The translations under genes were made by a program, and so were the position numbers. The notes below the pieces were generated by a model that worked only from the letters and a program-made list of their open reading frames with translations, had not been told where the DNA came from and ran no database searches. A DNA stretch of 64,000 nt, from positions 1,271,805-1,335,804 of the forward strand of contig QEOQ01000670.1 of NCBI GenBank assembly GCA_010279815.1, written 5' to 3'. Positions 12,746-26,400 of the stretch are shown here, one piece after another. Source of the stretch: Brachionus plicatilis (lineage: Eukaryota; Rotifera; Eurotatoria; Ploima; Brachionidae). How positions within the stretch are numbered: position 1 is the first letter of the stretch; each line of letters opens with the position of its first letter.

Positions 12746-15204
12746 TTTTTTTTTTTAAATTTTAATCAATAAATAATAAAACAATTATTCAAATTTGTTG
12801 TTTTAAAAGCTTTTATAAATGATCGATGCTTTCAGCACATATTTACAAATAAAAATGTTGATAATTGATTTCCCTAGCTCAAAGTTATTCTAGAAATAGA
12901 AGATATTTATTGAAAATTTTGTGCTAATACATCAAATGTTGGCATAAAAATTATCTAAAACTCAACATTAGTTAATAGATTATCTGATTTTAAAAGCAAA
13001 ACAATTCTTTTAATTTAGTCTTGACAGATGTTTAGTTTATTTTCTATTAAATAGCTATGATTTAAATCAAGCTAAAAATTTTATACTTTTTTTTTATTTT
13101 TTATTAAGTGATCTTAAACATAAACATGAATTATCAGAAATATTTTTGAATATTTCTAAATTTAAACTCATTTTTTAAACAATTTATCTTTAACAAAATG
13201 TTTTCCAAAAGTTTTAAAAAGATTTACTGCCTTTAATTAAAAAAAATCGATTTAGTCTTAGGGAGGTTATTAGACTCAAAAAAAATGTGTCCGACTTCAT
13301 TTGATTGACGATTTGAACAAATTGTTCGATTTATTTTAAATAAAATTTGAATTAAAATTTAAACTCAATAAATAACTAAATTCCAAGATAAAATAAAATA
13401 ATTCTAAATTCTATTTAAATTATTTTTTAATTTAAAGTATTTCAAAAATTTTATAAAAAAATTTTATTCGATTCAAAAAAATATTTATTTGATTTTAAAT
13501 TAATTTTTTGATTAAAAAAATCGAAACTATTAATATAAATTATATTTTAATTAAAATTACTTCAGCAGTTTGAATATTTTAAATTTTAGGATATAACTAA
13601 AAATATTATACTGATATCTCAATTCCAAAGTATGCTCTTTTTTCAAATTATAGCTTGTCGAATTTGTATTACTATATTCAACAGTGCAATATCAGCATTT
13701 TAATTTACTATGCTTACCTTCACTAACTTTAATTAATGATTGTGGACAAGAGATCTTTTTTTGTGTTGTTTTTTGTCTATAGATCGAGTAATAAAGGGTG
13801 TTTGTTAAAAATCTTAAGCTTGACTCATTTTTAAAAATATAAATTAGTTTTTAATAAAATGTAAAATAATATTTATATATTATTTATGAAAGATCTTGAA
13901 CTAATTGGAAAAAGAAAAAATTGAAAAAAGCTTTATTTTTTAAATTTATTTGTAAATTACGTTTAACAATTAAAACACTTATTTTTAAAAAAAATCAAAT
14001 CAAATTTAATTTTTCGTTTTGATTTTAAAAATTTTAACTGAAATTTAAAAATTAATTTAATTATTCAAAAGTAAATTCAAATGCTATTTATTTACAATAA
14101 TAGAAAAAATAAATTTAACTAAAATTCATTGTACCAAATAAGAACTCTTTTCTCAATCTGTTCTTCCTTAATATTTATTACATTGATATCAATTCATCTG
14201 CTATCCATCATTGATCAATGGTTATAATTTGTGACGATCGCATTCACTTCTTTCACTGTAATAAACTATTTGTGATATTAAAAAAAGTTTACTTATGATA
14301 AAATTAAATTTTGACAAAATTAGAAATCTAGCGCATGACGTGATTTTTCTATGATTTTAAAATTTTTAAAATAAATTAATATAAAAATAAAAAATTTTAA
14401 ATTTTATTTTTTTTGATAGAATTTTAAGTTCAAGAAAAAATCACTTTTTTTATTTTAATTGTTTAAAATTTTTATTTATTTATTCAATTGGTGATATTGG
14501 ATGAAAATTGTTTGAAATCAAATTTGATTAAAAATTTGGCATGTAATTTTTTTTTAATTCAAGCTTATTAATTATCAAATCCGAAAATTTTAAACCCACT
14601 TTAAAATAAATATTTTATGCATCAAAATAAGAAATTCAATTTATTGAAATAAAATTAAGTAAATTTCGATTTCATAACTTTGATTCGAAATCAATTAACT
14701 AAAGCTTGTTTGAAATCCGATTCTAACTATTCACATAATATGTCAAAACCATAAATTACTCATCACTACTTAGATCAATAGCTTTATAACCACAAATTTG
14801 TTTCTGACTGATATTTAATTACCAACCATAAAATAATAAACACTCAGGATTTAGGCGACACTGGTGCCTTTTGTTTGCATGTGTCATAAACATTCCATTT
14901 TTATCTATTAAGCTTTGCTCATCTGCTCAAGAATCAGACTTCGTTTATAAATATTTGCCCAAATTAAATTAAAATTACCAAAAAATCCATAACTATTTAT
15001 CCAAATAAATATATCGAAATTTAAGTGCCTTAATCTTAAGTTTTTTGAAATGTGATGCCACAAAAGACCCCAAACAAAGCCAACAAACTTTTTTTCTAAT
15101 TAGCTTATCTACTTCTTCGAACACGTATTTCAATAATTGCGTCACCTATTTTTTTCCTTTAAGGCCCGATTTATTCATTACTTACCTTTTTAGGAAAAAA
15201 AGAA
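12746..15204. other. Intergenic region, SLC5 / tyrosine decarboxylase
   Basis: About 2.5 kb of very A+T-rich DNA. It should contain the SLC5 3' end and the decarboxylase promoter. I see no exon, RNA gene or element boundary that I can support. The open frame at 15045-15230 does not resemble a protein family and runs into the real first exon of the decarboxylase. Confidence 0.5.
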
Positions 15205-17268
15205 ATGGATTCAAACGAATTCCGAATTAAAGGCAAAGAGCTGATCGACTACATAGCCGATTACATGGAAAATATAAAGTAACAATTAACAAAATTTTTA
15301 AAGATATTTTTTTCAAAAATTTTTAAAAGAGATGAACGAGTGACGCCCGACGTCGAACCGGGCTATTTAAAATCACTTTTACCTAGGGAAGCGCCAGTTA
15401 AAGCTGAACAATGGGACTCAATTTTTAAGGATTTTGAATCTAAAATTTTGCCGGGTATAACTCATTGGCAACATCCGAGATTTCATGCCTATTTTCCCGC
15501 TGGTAATTCATATCCGTCCATTCTGGGTGAAATATTATCAGCTGGTCTAGGAATAGTTGGATTTTCTTGGGCATCCAGTCCGTCATGCACTGAATTGGAG
15601 ACTATTGTAATGGACTGGTTGGGCAGATTGCTGAATCTGCCAAAATTTTTACTTCCATTTTCGGATGAGACCGAGAATGGTCATCTGAGCGAGAAAGATG
15701 AGTCCAAGGGGGAAAATGATGAGTTGGAAAAAGAGAGTGATGATGTAATTTTAGATCCAAAACCGGTGGGTGGTGGAGTTGTCCTTGGGTCGGCGAGTGA
15801 ATGTGTTTTGGTTGCCCTTTTGTCCGCAAGGGGGAATACTCTCAGAAAACTGAAGTCCCAGCACCCATTTGTTGAAGATGGTGTTCTTTTGTCCAAGCTG
15901 GTCATGTACACATCGAAATTGGTTTTTAATAAATAAAGAAAAATTTTCAAAATTTTATTTTTTTTAAATTAATCAAAGGCACATTCATGTGTAGAAAAGG
16001 CCGGAATGATAGCAATGGTAAAAATTAGACTCTTGGACCATGATGAAAATTATTCACTGCGAGGCGCCACTGTGGAAAAAGCAATTAAAGACGACAAGAG
16101 CAATGGATTAATACCTTTTTTTGTAAAAAAAATCTTATTTAATTTTTAATGAATCTAAAAAAAAACTAAATAATTCTTTATTTGATTTGATTGTAATTTA
16201 AAAAAAAATTTCCATAGGTTTCTTGTACTTTGGGCACTACATCGTGTTGTTCTTTTGATAACTTGGTCGAGGTTGGCAATGTGTGCAAAAGAGAAGAAGT
16301 CTATTTACATGTAGACGGAGCTTATGCGGGTAGCGCTCTGATATGCGAGGAATTTCGCTACTTTTCGGTCGGTCTTGAGGTAAAATAAAAAAAAAGAAAA
16401 CAAAAAAAATTTTTTTTTATTAAAAATATTTTAAAGCTTGTTGATTCCTTCAATTTTAATCCAAATAAATGGATGCTGATGAATTTCGACTGTTCTTGCT
16501 TATGATAAGTTTTGAGAAGAACAATTTTTTTCAAATATTTTAATTAGGTAATTTTTTAAGGTGAAAGACAAATACATGTTGACCAAAGCATTATCAGTCG
16601 ATCCAATTTACTTGCGCTACAAAGAAATGGACAAAGCAATTGATTATAGACACTGGGGTATTGCATTGAGTAGAAGGTTTCGTTCACTCAAAATGTGGTT
16701 CACAATTAGATCCTATGGACTCGAGGGTCTGCAGCGGTACATCCGTGGACATGTCCGTTTGGCAAAATATTTAGAGAAATTGATTCTTGGTGATTCCAGA
16801 TTCGAGATTTTGGGAAAAGTAGTACTGGGTCTGTTGTGTTTTAGGCTCAAGGGTCCTAATTCACTAAGTCAAAATCTTCTCTTTGTTCTGAACGACAGTG
16901 GCAAAATTCACATGGTACCATCAATGCTAAACGAAAAGTATGTGATACGCTTTTGTGTCAATGCAGAAAATTCAACCGAGCAGGACATGGATGCAGCATG
17001 GGACTTGATCAAATCTTACGCGGACCAAATTATTAGACAGTTTGAAGTAGACAGTCCACCGATGGCCGAGTCGACTCAATTTCCCGAAATAACTTCGAAA
17101 TTGAGGCGCATCAGGTTCGGTATTAGCAAAATGGTGTCGGATCCAAGAATAAATGGTCAAAAAAAGTACAGACGTACAGCCACTACTCTAAGATTATTCA
17201 GTGATTCAAGCAAGTATCTGGCTCGTAAGTGCAGCATTGTTGAAAAAAGCGATGAAGATTTAGAATAA
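15205..17268 (+). CDS. Tyrosine decarboxylase (group II PLP-dependent), one abnormal intron
   Basis: Converts tyrosine to tyramine, the precursor of octopamine; cytosolic, PLP-dependent. Exons 15205-15278, 15330-15921, 15979-16122, 16218-16379, 16437-16504 and a long last exon to the stop at 17268. Start MDSNEF is the family N-terminus. Landmarks are [17 protein letters not shown] (substrate and PLP pocket), [11 protein letters not shown] (stacking His), [10 protein letters not shown] (PLP-ring Asp) and NPNKW (Schiff-base Lys, about residue 335). The Asn in NPNKW and the SK.AHSC form are typical of invertebrate tyrosine decarboxylases rather than dopa or histidine decarboxylases. A low-complexity acidic insert of about 35 residues precedes [11 protein letters not shown]. 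Anomaly: the reading frame requires joining 16504 to 16560, but the apparent donor reads TATG/ATAAGT (GTAAGT with G1 changed to A) and the acceptor is off by one base; reading on gives an immediate TGA. This is a sequence error, a non-canonical intron or a lesion. With that junction the protein has about 582 residues. Confidence 0.88.
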
Positions 17269-17429
17269 GAATTTATAAAAACAGCTTAAAAATTTATTTT
17301 TTTAGTCAATTTGTATTAATAAAATCTTAGCAACCCAGCATTAATTTTCACAATTTAGATGATCAAGAAACGAAAAAACATTAAATATATTTCATTTTTT
17401 AAATTTTTTTACTCTATTTTTGTTTGATT

Positions 17430-17600
17430 TTCCTTTAAAAATATGTCAGTAAAAAAGTATATCTAAATTTGTTAGTCATTTTTATTTAAACCTTTATTTA
17501 ATTGATGTAAAAAAATAAAAAAAATTCAATTTATTAATTAAGTTATTGATGTACGATTATACTTGCTCGAGTTCCAGATTACAATGACGTTTGTTAAAAA
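17430..17600. repeat. Dispersed repeat copy A (partner of 20135-20310)
   Basis: About 160 bp matching 20135-20310 in the same orientation. Shared blocks are ttagt.atttttattta, acctttatttaat.gatg, ttattgatgt.cgac.at and the gacaatgacg-like end. It lies just downstream of the decarboxylase 3' end and just left of a MITE. Confidence 0.6.
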
Positions 17601-17621
17601 ATTTAATTTACAAACTAATCA

Positions 17622-17962
17622 GGTATTGTGAAATTCAAATACAAATTGAAAAAAAATTTTTGATAAATCAAAATCAAAGTTAATGAAAATATTTTAAAAA
17701 ATTCTGTAACATACTTTTTTGCACATTTTTTATCTAAAATAACTTTTCTAGTATTAAAAAAACCAAAAAAAAATATTAATAAATATTTAATTGATCATTG
17801 ATTTGATTTGCTAAAAAAAAAATTACTTAAGGTAAAAAAGGTACAACGAAGTATTTTGTGCTATGTTGCAGTATTGTTTTTTAATAAATTTTTTTAAATT
17901 AAAATTTTATTTTGCTAAAAATAGAAAAATTTTTGATCAATTTATATTTGAATTTCACAACC
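17622..17962. mobile_element. Foldback MITE, GG...CC ends, 9-bp target duplication AACTAATCA
   Basis: The element starts GGTATTGTGAAATTCAAAT and ends with the inverted counterpart ATTTGAATTTCACAACC. It is flanked on both sides by AACTAATCA (17613-17621 and 17963-17971), a perfect 9-bp duplication. The two halves are inverted copies over most of its 341 bp. Nearly the same ends and inner sequence occur at 57189-57538. A 9-bp duplication with GG ends suggests a Mutator-like source (inference). Confidence 0.85.
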
Positions 17963-17971
17963 AACTAATCA

Positions 17972-19639
17972 ATTATAACATCTTATTTTTTTTTCTTTCT
18001 TTAAAATTAATAAAAGGAGTTTAAAAATACTATAAATATTTAAAATGTAATATTTGTTAATTGCACTTTTTGGCAAATTATATAAATATATAATATTTAA
18101 ATTATAAAAATGCATTGAATGGAAAAATTCTAACTAGGCAGCAAAATATTAACTTGGTTTGTCCTGTCGAAAGATGGAGAGTCAATTTATAAAATGAATC
18201 ATTTTTTAAAATGACTTGGCAAATGATAAATTCCAGATAAAATAAATTTTAATTGTAAATCCGAATGATTTTTTTTGGCATATTTAGGGATTTCTAAAGT
18301 GCCCGATTTGCTGTGGACTTGCTGTGCACTGTGAGATACTATTTTCGAAAAGCTGAGTACAAGTTTGGCTTGAAATGTCATTGAAAGATTTTCAATAATA
18401 AAATTTGAAAAATTAAATTATTAATGAAGTTTTCTGTTTAATTTTAGTAAAATTAAATTGTAACAATTTTTTTAAATGAAAATAAATGTTTGGAAAAAAA
18501 ATTAAACTCTTCTAATTAATTTCTAGAAGCATTAAAAATTAGTTATTATGGTTTTGTTTTTTCCATGTCAAAAAAACGGAAAAATTAACAAATCATTTTA
18601 CAAATTGACAGAGACATAGGCATCAATCAGCTCGAATTACTTTAGTGTTTCATCATGATATTTATAGAAAAAATTTGCTCAATAAAAAATCATCTTTTGA
18701 TCGTTCCGTCTTGAATATTTTTTGTCAATTTAAGATATAAAATTTTATAAAAAAAAATAAATAGTTTTCATTTTTTCATTCCAATTTTGTTTTATTTTAC
18801 TTTAATAATATGTATGATAAATAAAGATTTGTTTTAATTTTGTAAGTTAAATTCTTAAAATGCATCTGTAAAAAAAATATGAAAATTAGTTAGTTATTTT
18901 TGAATATCTTTTTATTTAATAGATTTCAATTTCAGGGTTAATCAACAGGCTAGTGCCAATGTCTTAAAAGACTGATTAACACTTCATTTATTAAAATTCA
19001 TTACAAAATATAGATAATATAAAAAAATTTTAAATATTAAAATATTTAATTATTTTTTGATTACATAATTATTTGAAAAAATTTAACTACAAATTTTTTA
19101 AGTTAAATAATTCAAATTTTGAAACAATTTGATTTCCACTTTAGGATTTAGTCATCGGTTCAATCAAGCTATTGCTGTTTCTTAAATTATATTTCAAATT
19201 TCTTGAGTCATTTTTCTTTATTTTTTCTTTTAAATTAGAGAGTGAGTTATTATAAAAAAAACATTTACATTAATTCAAATATTAATCATTCTTTCAAATA
19301 TTCTATGCTGGAAAGAATAAAGATCATATTTTTCTAAAAAATTGTTTATTTCATTAAAGTTATTTGATTTAAATTTTAAATTTAAGAGTTTTGTGATCGA
19401 GAAATAATAACTATTGGCTAATTTTAAGATTTCTTTGAAAAATAACATAAAATAGAAGAGCAATAACCAAAATAAGCGAGAATAAAGGTCCAAAAAAATT
19501 GGATTTTTACACAGATTACAAGATAGAAAATTTTTTACTTTTAACTTTTATCGATAAACTAAATGCAAGTTTTGTAAAATTAAGATTTTGATCAATTACA
19601 AAGCCTAACAAACAAATTAAAAAAATTATTAACACCAAG
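17972..19639. other. Intergenic A+T-rich DNA
   Basis: No exon, RNA gene or clear element was recognised. Scattered open frames (for example 19275-19493, minus) have no family resemblance and biased low-complexity composition. Confidence 0.45.
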
Positions 19640-20095
19640 GATTTCTCCTCCACTTATTTTGTTTTTTATTCAGGGACCAAATATTTTTTTTTGTAAAAAT
19701 CATACAATAAGTCTTAGACCAATTGATATCTTTTTTATTAAAATTACACCATTCATTTAGATTTTTTGCTGTAAAATTTAAGCTCAGCAATTCTTTTGCT
19801 TTGTTTAATTCAGTTACATATTCATGAATGATAGTTTGACTAGAATGTCCAGATCTAAAACCATGTTGTCCATTAAAGAAAATCTTATTCGACTCAAAAT
19901 TAAAACTTATCTGTTTTGCTAAAAGCTTTACAAGTATTTTTGCTATAGGAGAAAGAACTGATATCCCACGATATTTTTTTTATATCTGCACTATCACCTT
20001 TATTTTTAAATAAAGAATAAACAATAGCAAGTTTCCACTCATCAGCTATTTTTCTTTTATATAAGCAGCTATTAAAAAGATCAAAAAGCAATGGA
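19640..20095 (-). pseudogene. Non-LTR retrotransposon reverse transcriptase fragment
   Basis: Read on the minus strand and allowing frameshifts, it gives LFDLFNSCLY, then DEWKLAIVYSLFKNKGDSAD, then GISVLSPIAKILVKLLAKQ, FNGQHGFRSGHSSQT, and finally WCNFNKKDINWSKTY. These are successive blocks of LINE-type reverse transcriptases (palm entry, GFR motif, region after the catalytic box). The segment between HEYV and WCNF is much too short, so the part carrying the FADD-type catalytic motif has been lost by internal deletion. A dead fragment, 5' and 3' truncated. Confidence 0.8.
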
Positions 20096-20134
20096 AAAAT
20101 TACTTTAATAATAAAATAAATATAAATTTGTTCA

Positions 20135-20310
20135 TTTAATGCATCTTAAAAAAAAATTATGTAATTTTGTTAGTAATTTTTATTTATACCTTTATTTAAT
20201 AGATGTAAAAAAATAAAAAAAATTCAATTAAATATTATTTTCTCTTCGAAATAGAAGTTATTGATGTGCGACTATTTACTGGACTTCCAGATGACAATGA
20301 CGCTTGAAAA
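20135..20310. repeat. Dispersed repeat copy B (partner of 17430-17600)
   Basis: Second copy of the repeat at 17430-17600. It lies immediately downstream of the PPP4R4-like stop codon. On the minus strand it contains an open Ser/Arg-rich stretch (QASLSSGSPVNS...SKRK then stop) that could look like a last exon. The splice phase from the preceding exon does not lead into that frame, so I do not include it in the gene. Confidence 0.55.
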
Positions 20311-20454
20311 AGAAATTTAATTTAAAATTAAAAAAATTATTTAAAAAATACAATTGTAAATTTCTGAATTGATTGAGTTTCTTCGTTGCTGTAATGGTTT
20401 TACTTTAGGCCTTAAGCAAATATAAAGTAAATAATAATTTGTTGTCACTAAAAA

Positions 20455-23400
20455 TTACTTTTCTGTCAAAGTAAGACTTAGATTTTGAGTTCTTTTTTCA
20501 GAATGATTGGGCTTTTGATGCATGTCTACTAAACTGTGCGGTCTATCGTGTAAATTAGACTCAATCTTCAAACTAGATCTTAAATTTTGATGTCCTGTGT
20601 TTTTTGTTAATCGGCTCGGATTTCTAGATAGAGAAGCCTTGCCAACACTGGTCGCTGAAGCTGAGTCAATTTTATTAAAACTGCTGCTCAATCGGGGGTC
20701 GTTTTTATTCTTTTTTGGTTCCTTTGAAAAAACACGATTTGTTTTTTGACAAAGACATTTTTTTTCTAAAACTCACCAATTCGAACCAGTAGTTCTCCTC
20801 TTCTTCCTTGACTCTATTCAATCTTTCTTCACTTTCATTCTAGATAAAAAATGCATTAAATCTTTTAAATTTATCAAAAATGTTTTAAATTTTCTAAAAT
20901 TTAAACTTCTTACATTTACATAAGATTTTATAAAATCCATTTGTACAATAGCCCTTTGAGCTAGTTCGAAAACATCTTTGTCTTTGTCGTGTAGCAGAGT
21001 TTTGGCAATTGATTCCAAATTTTCGAGTTTGTCTCGGTCGACTTGAAAGCGCCATATTCGCTTCAAATCCACTAAAATCTTAACAAAACTTATCCTTACA
21101 TTGACGACTTTGTCATAAGCTAAGCGAATACAAGGCTGGTAGAAGTAGCTTTTGAAGAAGTTTTTGGAATACAACTGCAGAACCATGCTGCAAATATCAA
21201 TGAAAAAAATTCTTTTATAGCAGCTTTTGTGAGAGCTTAACTGGAGCAATTTATCCAAAAAGTTGTTGCGTACAACTACTCGTGGTATTTTACGTAAAAT
21301 TATCAAAATTGTTCTGACAGCGGCTTGACGCACTGGAAGTGCTCGCTTAGTTAAAAAATGAGTTTTTAATTTTGAGAATTTTTAAATGTACAAAAATATC
21401 TGTAAAAAACTTAATCAAAAACAAGATTTATAAAATATTTATTTGTATAATGCAACTGTTAGATGAAAAAATCGTATTTGTTGTTTTTTTTTTAAATTTT
21501 TTATATCATAATTAGAAAAAATCAAAAGTTTAGTTTTTAAACCTAAAAATTTTTCTAACTTTAATAAATAAAATAAAAGTTTTTGAGTAGAAGTAGAGTA
21601 AAAATCGGTTCATTTTTTTCTACTAAAATAAACTCGATAAAAGGAAAAGCACTAAAAAATTATTATGATTATTATTAGATGATGATTTCAATTTTTTTAA
21701 AAATTAATATTTAAAAAATTTTGACGAATTTTCAATGATATAAATTTTAAGAGGAGAAAAATTGTGTGAAAATTTTAAAATTTTTTATTTAGGCCTCGTT
21801 TTGAATATTCAACAGTTGTCTGCTCAATTTCTAGCATGAAGTATATTAAAGCTCTCCAGAAGAGCCGCCAAACTGGTCCTAGGCATCTTCACAAAACTGG
21901 TTACCATGACTTCACATAACTGGTTATTTTTATTTCGTCAATTTTAATTTTTTTATACTAAAAAATGGTTAAATAAGATAAAAAGAAAGTAAAAAAAAAC
22001 TTAATTCACCAGGACAATGGTTTTAAGCACAAAGTTGCCATTACCTTAGACAATTTAAATACTTATAAAACTGAGTTACTAGAAATTTTAATTTTTTGCC
22101 TCATTTTTTCCTGGAAAAAGGTGGAATTTACGAAAGCTAACGTTTTATTTTAATAGAGAAAAAATAATAAAAAAAATTCAAAGAAAAAATCTTAAAAGAC
22201 ACTATTTTGGCCTTTTTACAATAAATTTTTCGTAATTCTACGTAATTTTACAAAAATCGATCTGAATCAATGTCAAATCGAAAATTTAAAGATATTAAAA
22301 AAAATTAAATTTTTTTAGGATATCAAATACATAATCTGATAAATCAGAATCAATTTTAAATTTTTAAATATTTTGTAAAATTATCAGAACTACCGGTACC
22401 CTCATTTCTCTTCTGTTATAACTTTATTCTAAATTATTCAATAATTTTGAATTTTAAAGGGTGAAAAAAATTTTTTAAGTTTTATTTACAAAAATAAAAA
22501 GTTGTTTCTCAAAATCTTGAATAGAAATCGAGAAAAAATATTTTTAATAAGAATAAATTCGATTTTAACTAAAAGAATACTTACTGCATCAATTCTTGTT
22601 TCTAGAAGTGGCAAGATTCTGTCAACAAGAACATCAGTAGAGACTAGCCATGGCATCAATGCTAAAGAGTTCAAAATCAATACATGAAGTGAATATTTAT
22701 ACGACTGACTAATTGAATTTTCAAGTTCGAGTAATCTTTTCAAAATCAGCTGATACCCGGGCATTTGCTAAATAGAAAATTAAATATATATGAACTTATT
22801 TTTTTTTTATACTTGAGAGTCGGACAAGAATCCATTCGATTCATTCTTTAAAAATAATTTTAGGAATTTTTCCAAACTACTGACAACAACTGTTTGAACA
22901 ATGGTTGAGTTGTCGGACATTGTGGTGCAAAAATCATTTATAATTAAATGTTGTTGCTGTTTTCCAAGCTTATCAGCTATCTAAAATTTAAAAATATATA
23001 TTTTTTCATAGATTTTTTTTCGAAAAATTAATTTTTACTGGTATCATTTGCAGGGCGATAGCCTCTCTGACTTTTTCATTTCTATCCTTCACCAGACTTG
23101 TCAAACATTGACTTAGCTTATTCTCAAAGTTAACTGAATTCGTAATCAAAATCACACTCTAATATAAAATTCTTCAATACTTTATCATATCAAAAATAGG
23201 CTAAAATTTACTGGAAAAGCACTGGCAAGGCTTATTTTACTCATGTTCCAATTGTATTTTGTCTCATTCACAGACTTAAATTGTTAAATTAATTAATATT
23301 TAAGTTTTTTTAAAAATTTTTCAATGTACTCTTTTGGAAAAAAGGCTTTCATTTTTACACAACTGATAGAAAACATCAACAAAAAAGAGCTTTATTTGAG

Positions 23401-26400
23401 AACTCATAATTTCTTGAGAAAATTTTGCTTAATTTTGGAATAAAAGAATTGTACAAATTTACCAAAGAACGACTCGATAATAATTCCTAAATTTTTTGAC
23501 ACTGTAAGCAAGTAGTTTTCATCCCGCGTTGACATACCATATTCAATAAATGACTGAATTTTTTTCAAAAGATAATTTTTGGCATCATCTAAAAAATAAA
23601 ATAAATGTTTTATCACTTTATCTTTTTTTTCAACTCACAATCTTGGAACAGATCTAACATATCAATCAAAGACTGAAAGCAACTGGTTCTGACAAGCATC
23701 GATTCATCGCACAAAAACTTGAACATTTCTGGCACAACTAGATCCATGCAAATTTCGGAGCCGAGGCTTTTGGACACAGTTGACAGGCACCGGCAGGCCG
23801 TCGCTCGGATTTCGTACTGAGTGTCATTGCACAAATCCAGCATCACAGGAAATATCAAGTTTAAATTTGTTTGAGGCAGTACTTTCGGTGCACTACGGGA
23901 CAACAAAAAACACAAGTACTCGCGGCACTTTCTCGAAGAATACTGGGTTTTAATTTTTGTTATAGAATCCGAAATCTATTAGAAAAAAAATTGTTTAAAA
24001 AAATTAAAAAAATTTTTTTTTAAATGTCTACAAATGTTTTTATTAAATTTTCTGGTAATAAATCAACTATTTCAAATATGACTTCGGTCCAATTTTTGAA
24101 TATTTCCGTATTTTCTAAAATAAAAATATTTAATTTTTAATTATTTGAAATAAGAAATCCACTACAAAAGAACAGAACAAAATGACGTGTTCATTTTTTT
24201 AATAATTCAATTTTTGATTTTATTTTTACAAATTAGATAAAATTTTTATTCTATTTAATTATATGGAAAAATTAATAAATTTAAGATTTTGTTCGATTCG
24301 CTTTCGTTAAAAAATAACCTAAAAAAGGGCTAATAATATTTTTCCTAAATTACTTAAAAGTTAAATTTTAGTTTTTTTTTAAATAAAAAAGTTATATTTT
24401 TGCTAGACATTTACTTGGCTTGCATCTTAAGTAAACTTTTATGTTACTTGTGATTAGGTTAATTGTGTACATGGTCCTTTTTTGGTCAATTTCAGCCCCG
24501 ACAGAAAAATTGTTTTCAAATTGCTATCGAAATGCCCACACAATTTTTGTACTTTTTGGTTCAGGATCATTTAATATAATAGTTTGATTTTTAGAAAGGA
24601 TATTTTCAAATTCAATCGTTTTTATTCTGACTCAAGGAAAATTAAATAGATTTGAGAATTTATCATGTTACAGAAAATTAAACATAAATAAATTACGAAA
24701 TCAATTTTTCCCTGAATTTTCCTGCTTTAACACTAGAAAGCCCATCGGGTCTTTCTGACCCTTTTTGTCCATTCTACCACTTTTTTTTAATTTTTTTATT
24801 TGACTTAATTTTTTCTAGACCCAAATACTTAAATTTAAAATTTTAATTAATTTAAAAGTTTAAATTTTTTTAAACTGATTTAAATATGATTTATTTTTTT
24901 GTTTTTGAATTACAAAATGTATCCAATGTTGAGTTAACATTGAAAAAGTGCGATGTTTCAAATTATTTTTTCAGTTTCAAATAAAAAATAATTTTAAGTT
25001 AATATTGCAGAGATGAAAAACTCTTTTTTTTTTCTAAATCTTTACTTAGGGTTTCTGCTATGATGATATTTAAGATAATTTAAAAAACTATTTACGCTCT
25101 GTTTTCCATTTTTTATAAATTGAGTATTTTTTAATATGTATCAAACGAACGTCAGTTATCACGAAATTTTTTAAAAGCATGGTAAAATTTTTAAAGAAGG
25201 TTAGTAGGTTAGGTGAACAATGGTTCATCTTTTACTGAAAAAAAAACTAAATGCAATATTAAAAAAATAATAATTCAATTGATAAATAAAAATTAAAAAA
25301 TAAGATAGAAAAAAATAATTATATTAAAAATTAAAGTTGGGTGGAGTAGGTAAAATTTGCGAAATAAATGAATCTATATTTCCCAAAGTCAGACACTTGA
25401 CATATCAGACAAGTCAGACATATGTGAACTATGTTCACAAGATCGAATTAGATCTAAATAAATTATTCATTTTTTTTTTCATTTTATTTTATCTTATTTA
25501 ACTTTATTTTTAATTTTTTTGTTTCACAAATCTTCATTTTGAAGGTTAGTACAGGTACAGATAAAGAATCAAATAAATAAATGAATCAATTTAAAGTTAA
25601 ATAAAGAATTTTCAATATTTTTTTCAAATTTCCAAATAAAAATTAAACTCATTCTATTTCACTAAAGAGTTAAATTTCAAATATGAAATTGCCTGCAATA
25701 TTAACTTAAAATTATTTTTTTATTTAAAACTGAAAAAAATATTTGTAACATCGCACTTTTTCAATGTTATATCAACATTGGATACATTTTGTAGTTCAAA
25801 CACAAAAAATTAAACCATATTCAAATACATTTTTTTAAACGATACACTTCCTAAATTTTTTTTAGTTTTTTGGTGTTACAGTGGTGATTTGATAACAGTA
25901 TTTTACGAAAAATTACGTAAAATACAGTAAATTAACCAAATTTTACGTAAATTAACGTAAAATCAGAAAAGTGAAAAAGAAGTATATTACGAAAAATTAC
26001 GTAAATTTTCAGGATTTTGAGATAATGTTGGTAAAATTTGGTAAAATTAAAAACGGCCAATTCAAAATTCAAAATTTTTTGAAAAAATGTCTTTTTTTTT
26101 CCAAAAATCGGAAATTTAAGACAGTTTTTTTTTTCATAAATTTGTCAAAAAAATAGTTATTTTTAAATTGTTATAAAAAAGCTTTCCTAAATTTTCGATT
26201 TTTGGAAAAAAAAGACATTTTTTCAAAAAATTTTGAATTTTGAATTGGCCGTTTTTAATTTTACCAAATTTTACCAACATTATCTCAAAATCCTGAAAAT
26301 TTACGTAATTTTTCGTAAAATACTGTTATCAAATCACCACTGTAAGTATCCCTTAGCAGCATTCCGTTTATTGCACAGAACTTATTTAAAACTTAAGTAG

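Noticed and set aside
16972..17160. Minus-strand frames over the decarboxylase (15602-15829, 15681-15950, 16972-17160)
   Set aside because: Shadows of a strongly conserved plus-strand enzyme.
20225..20310. Last exon QASLSSGSPVNS...SKRK for the PPP4R4-like gene
   Set aside because: The donor at 20458 leaves phase 2, which would lead into another frame (VIVIWKSSK). The sequence is also a repeat with a degenerate copy at 17430-17600.
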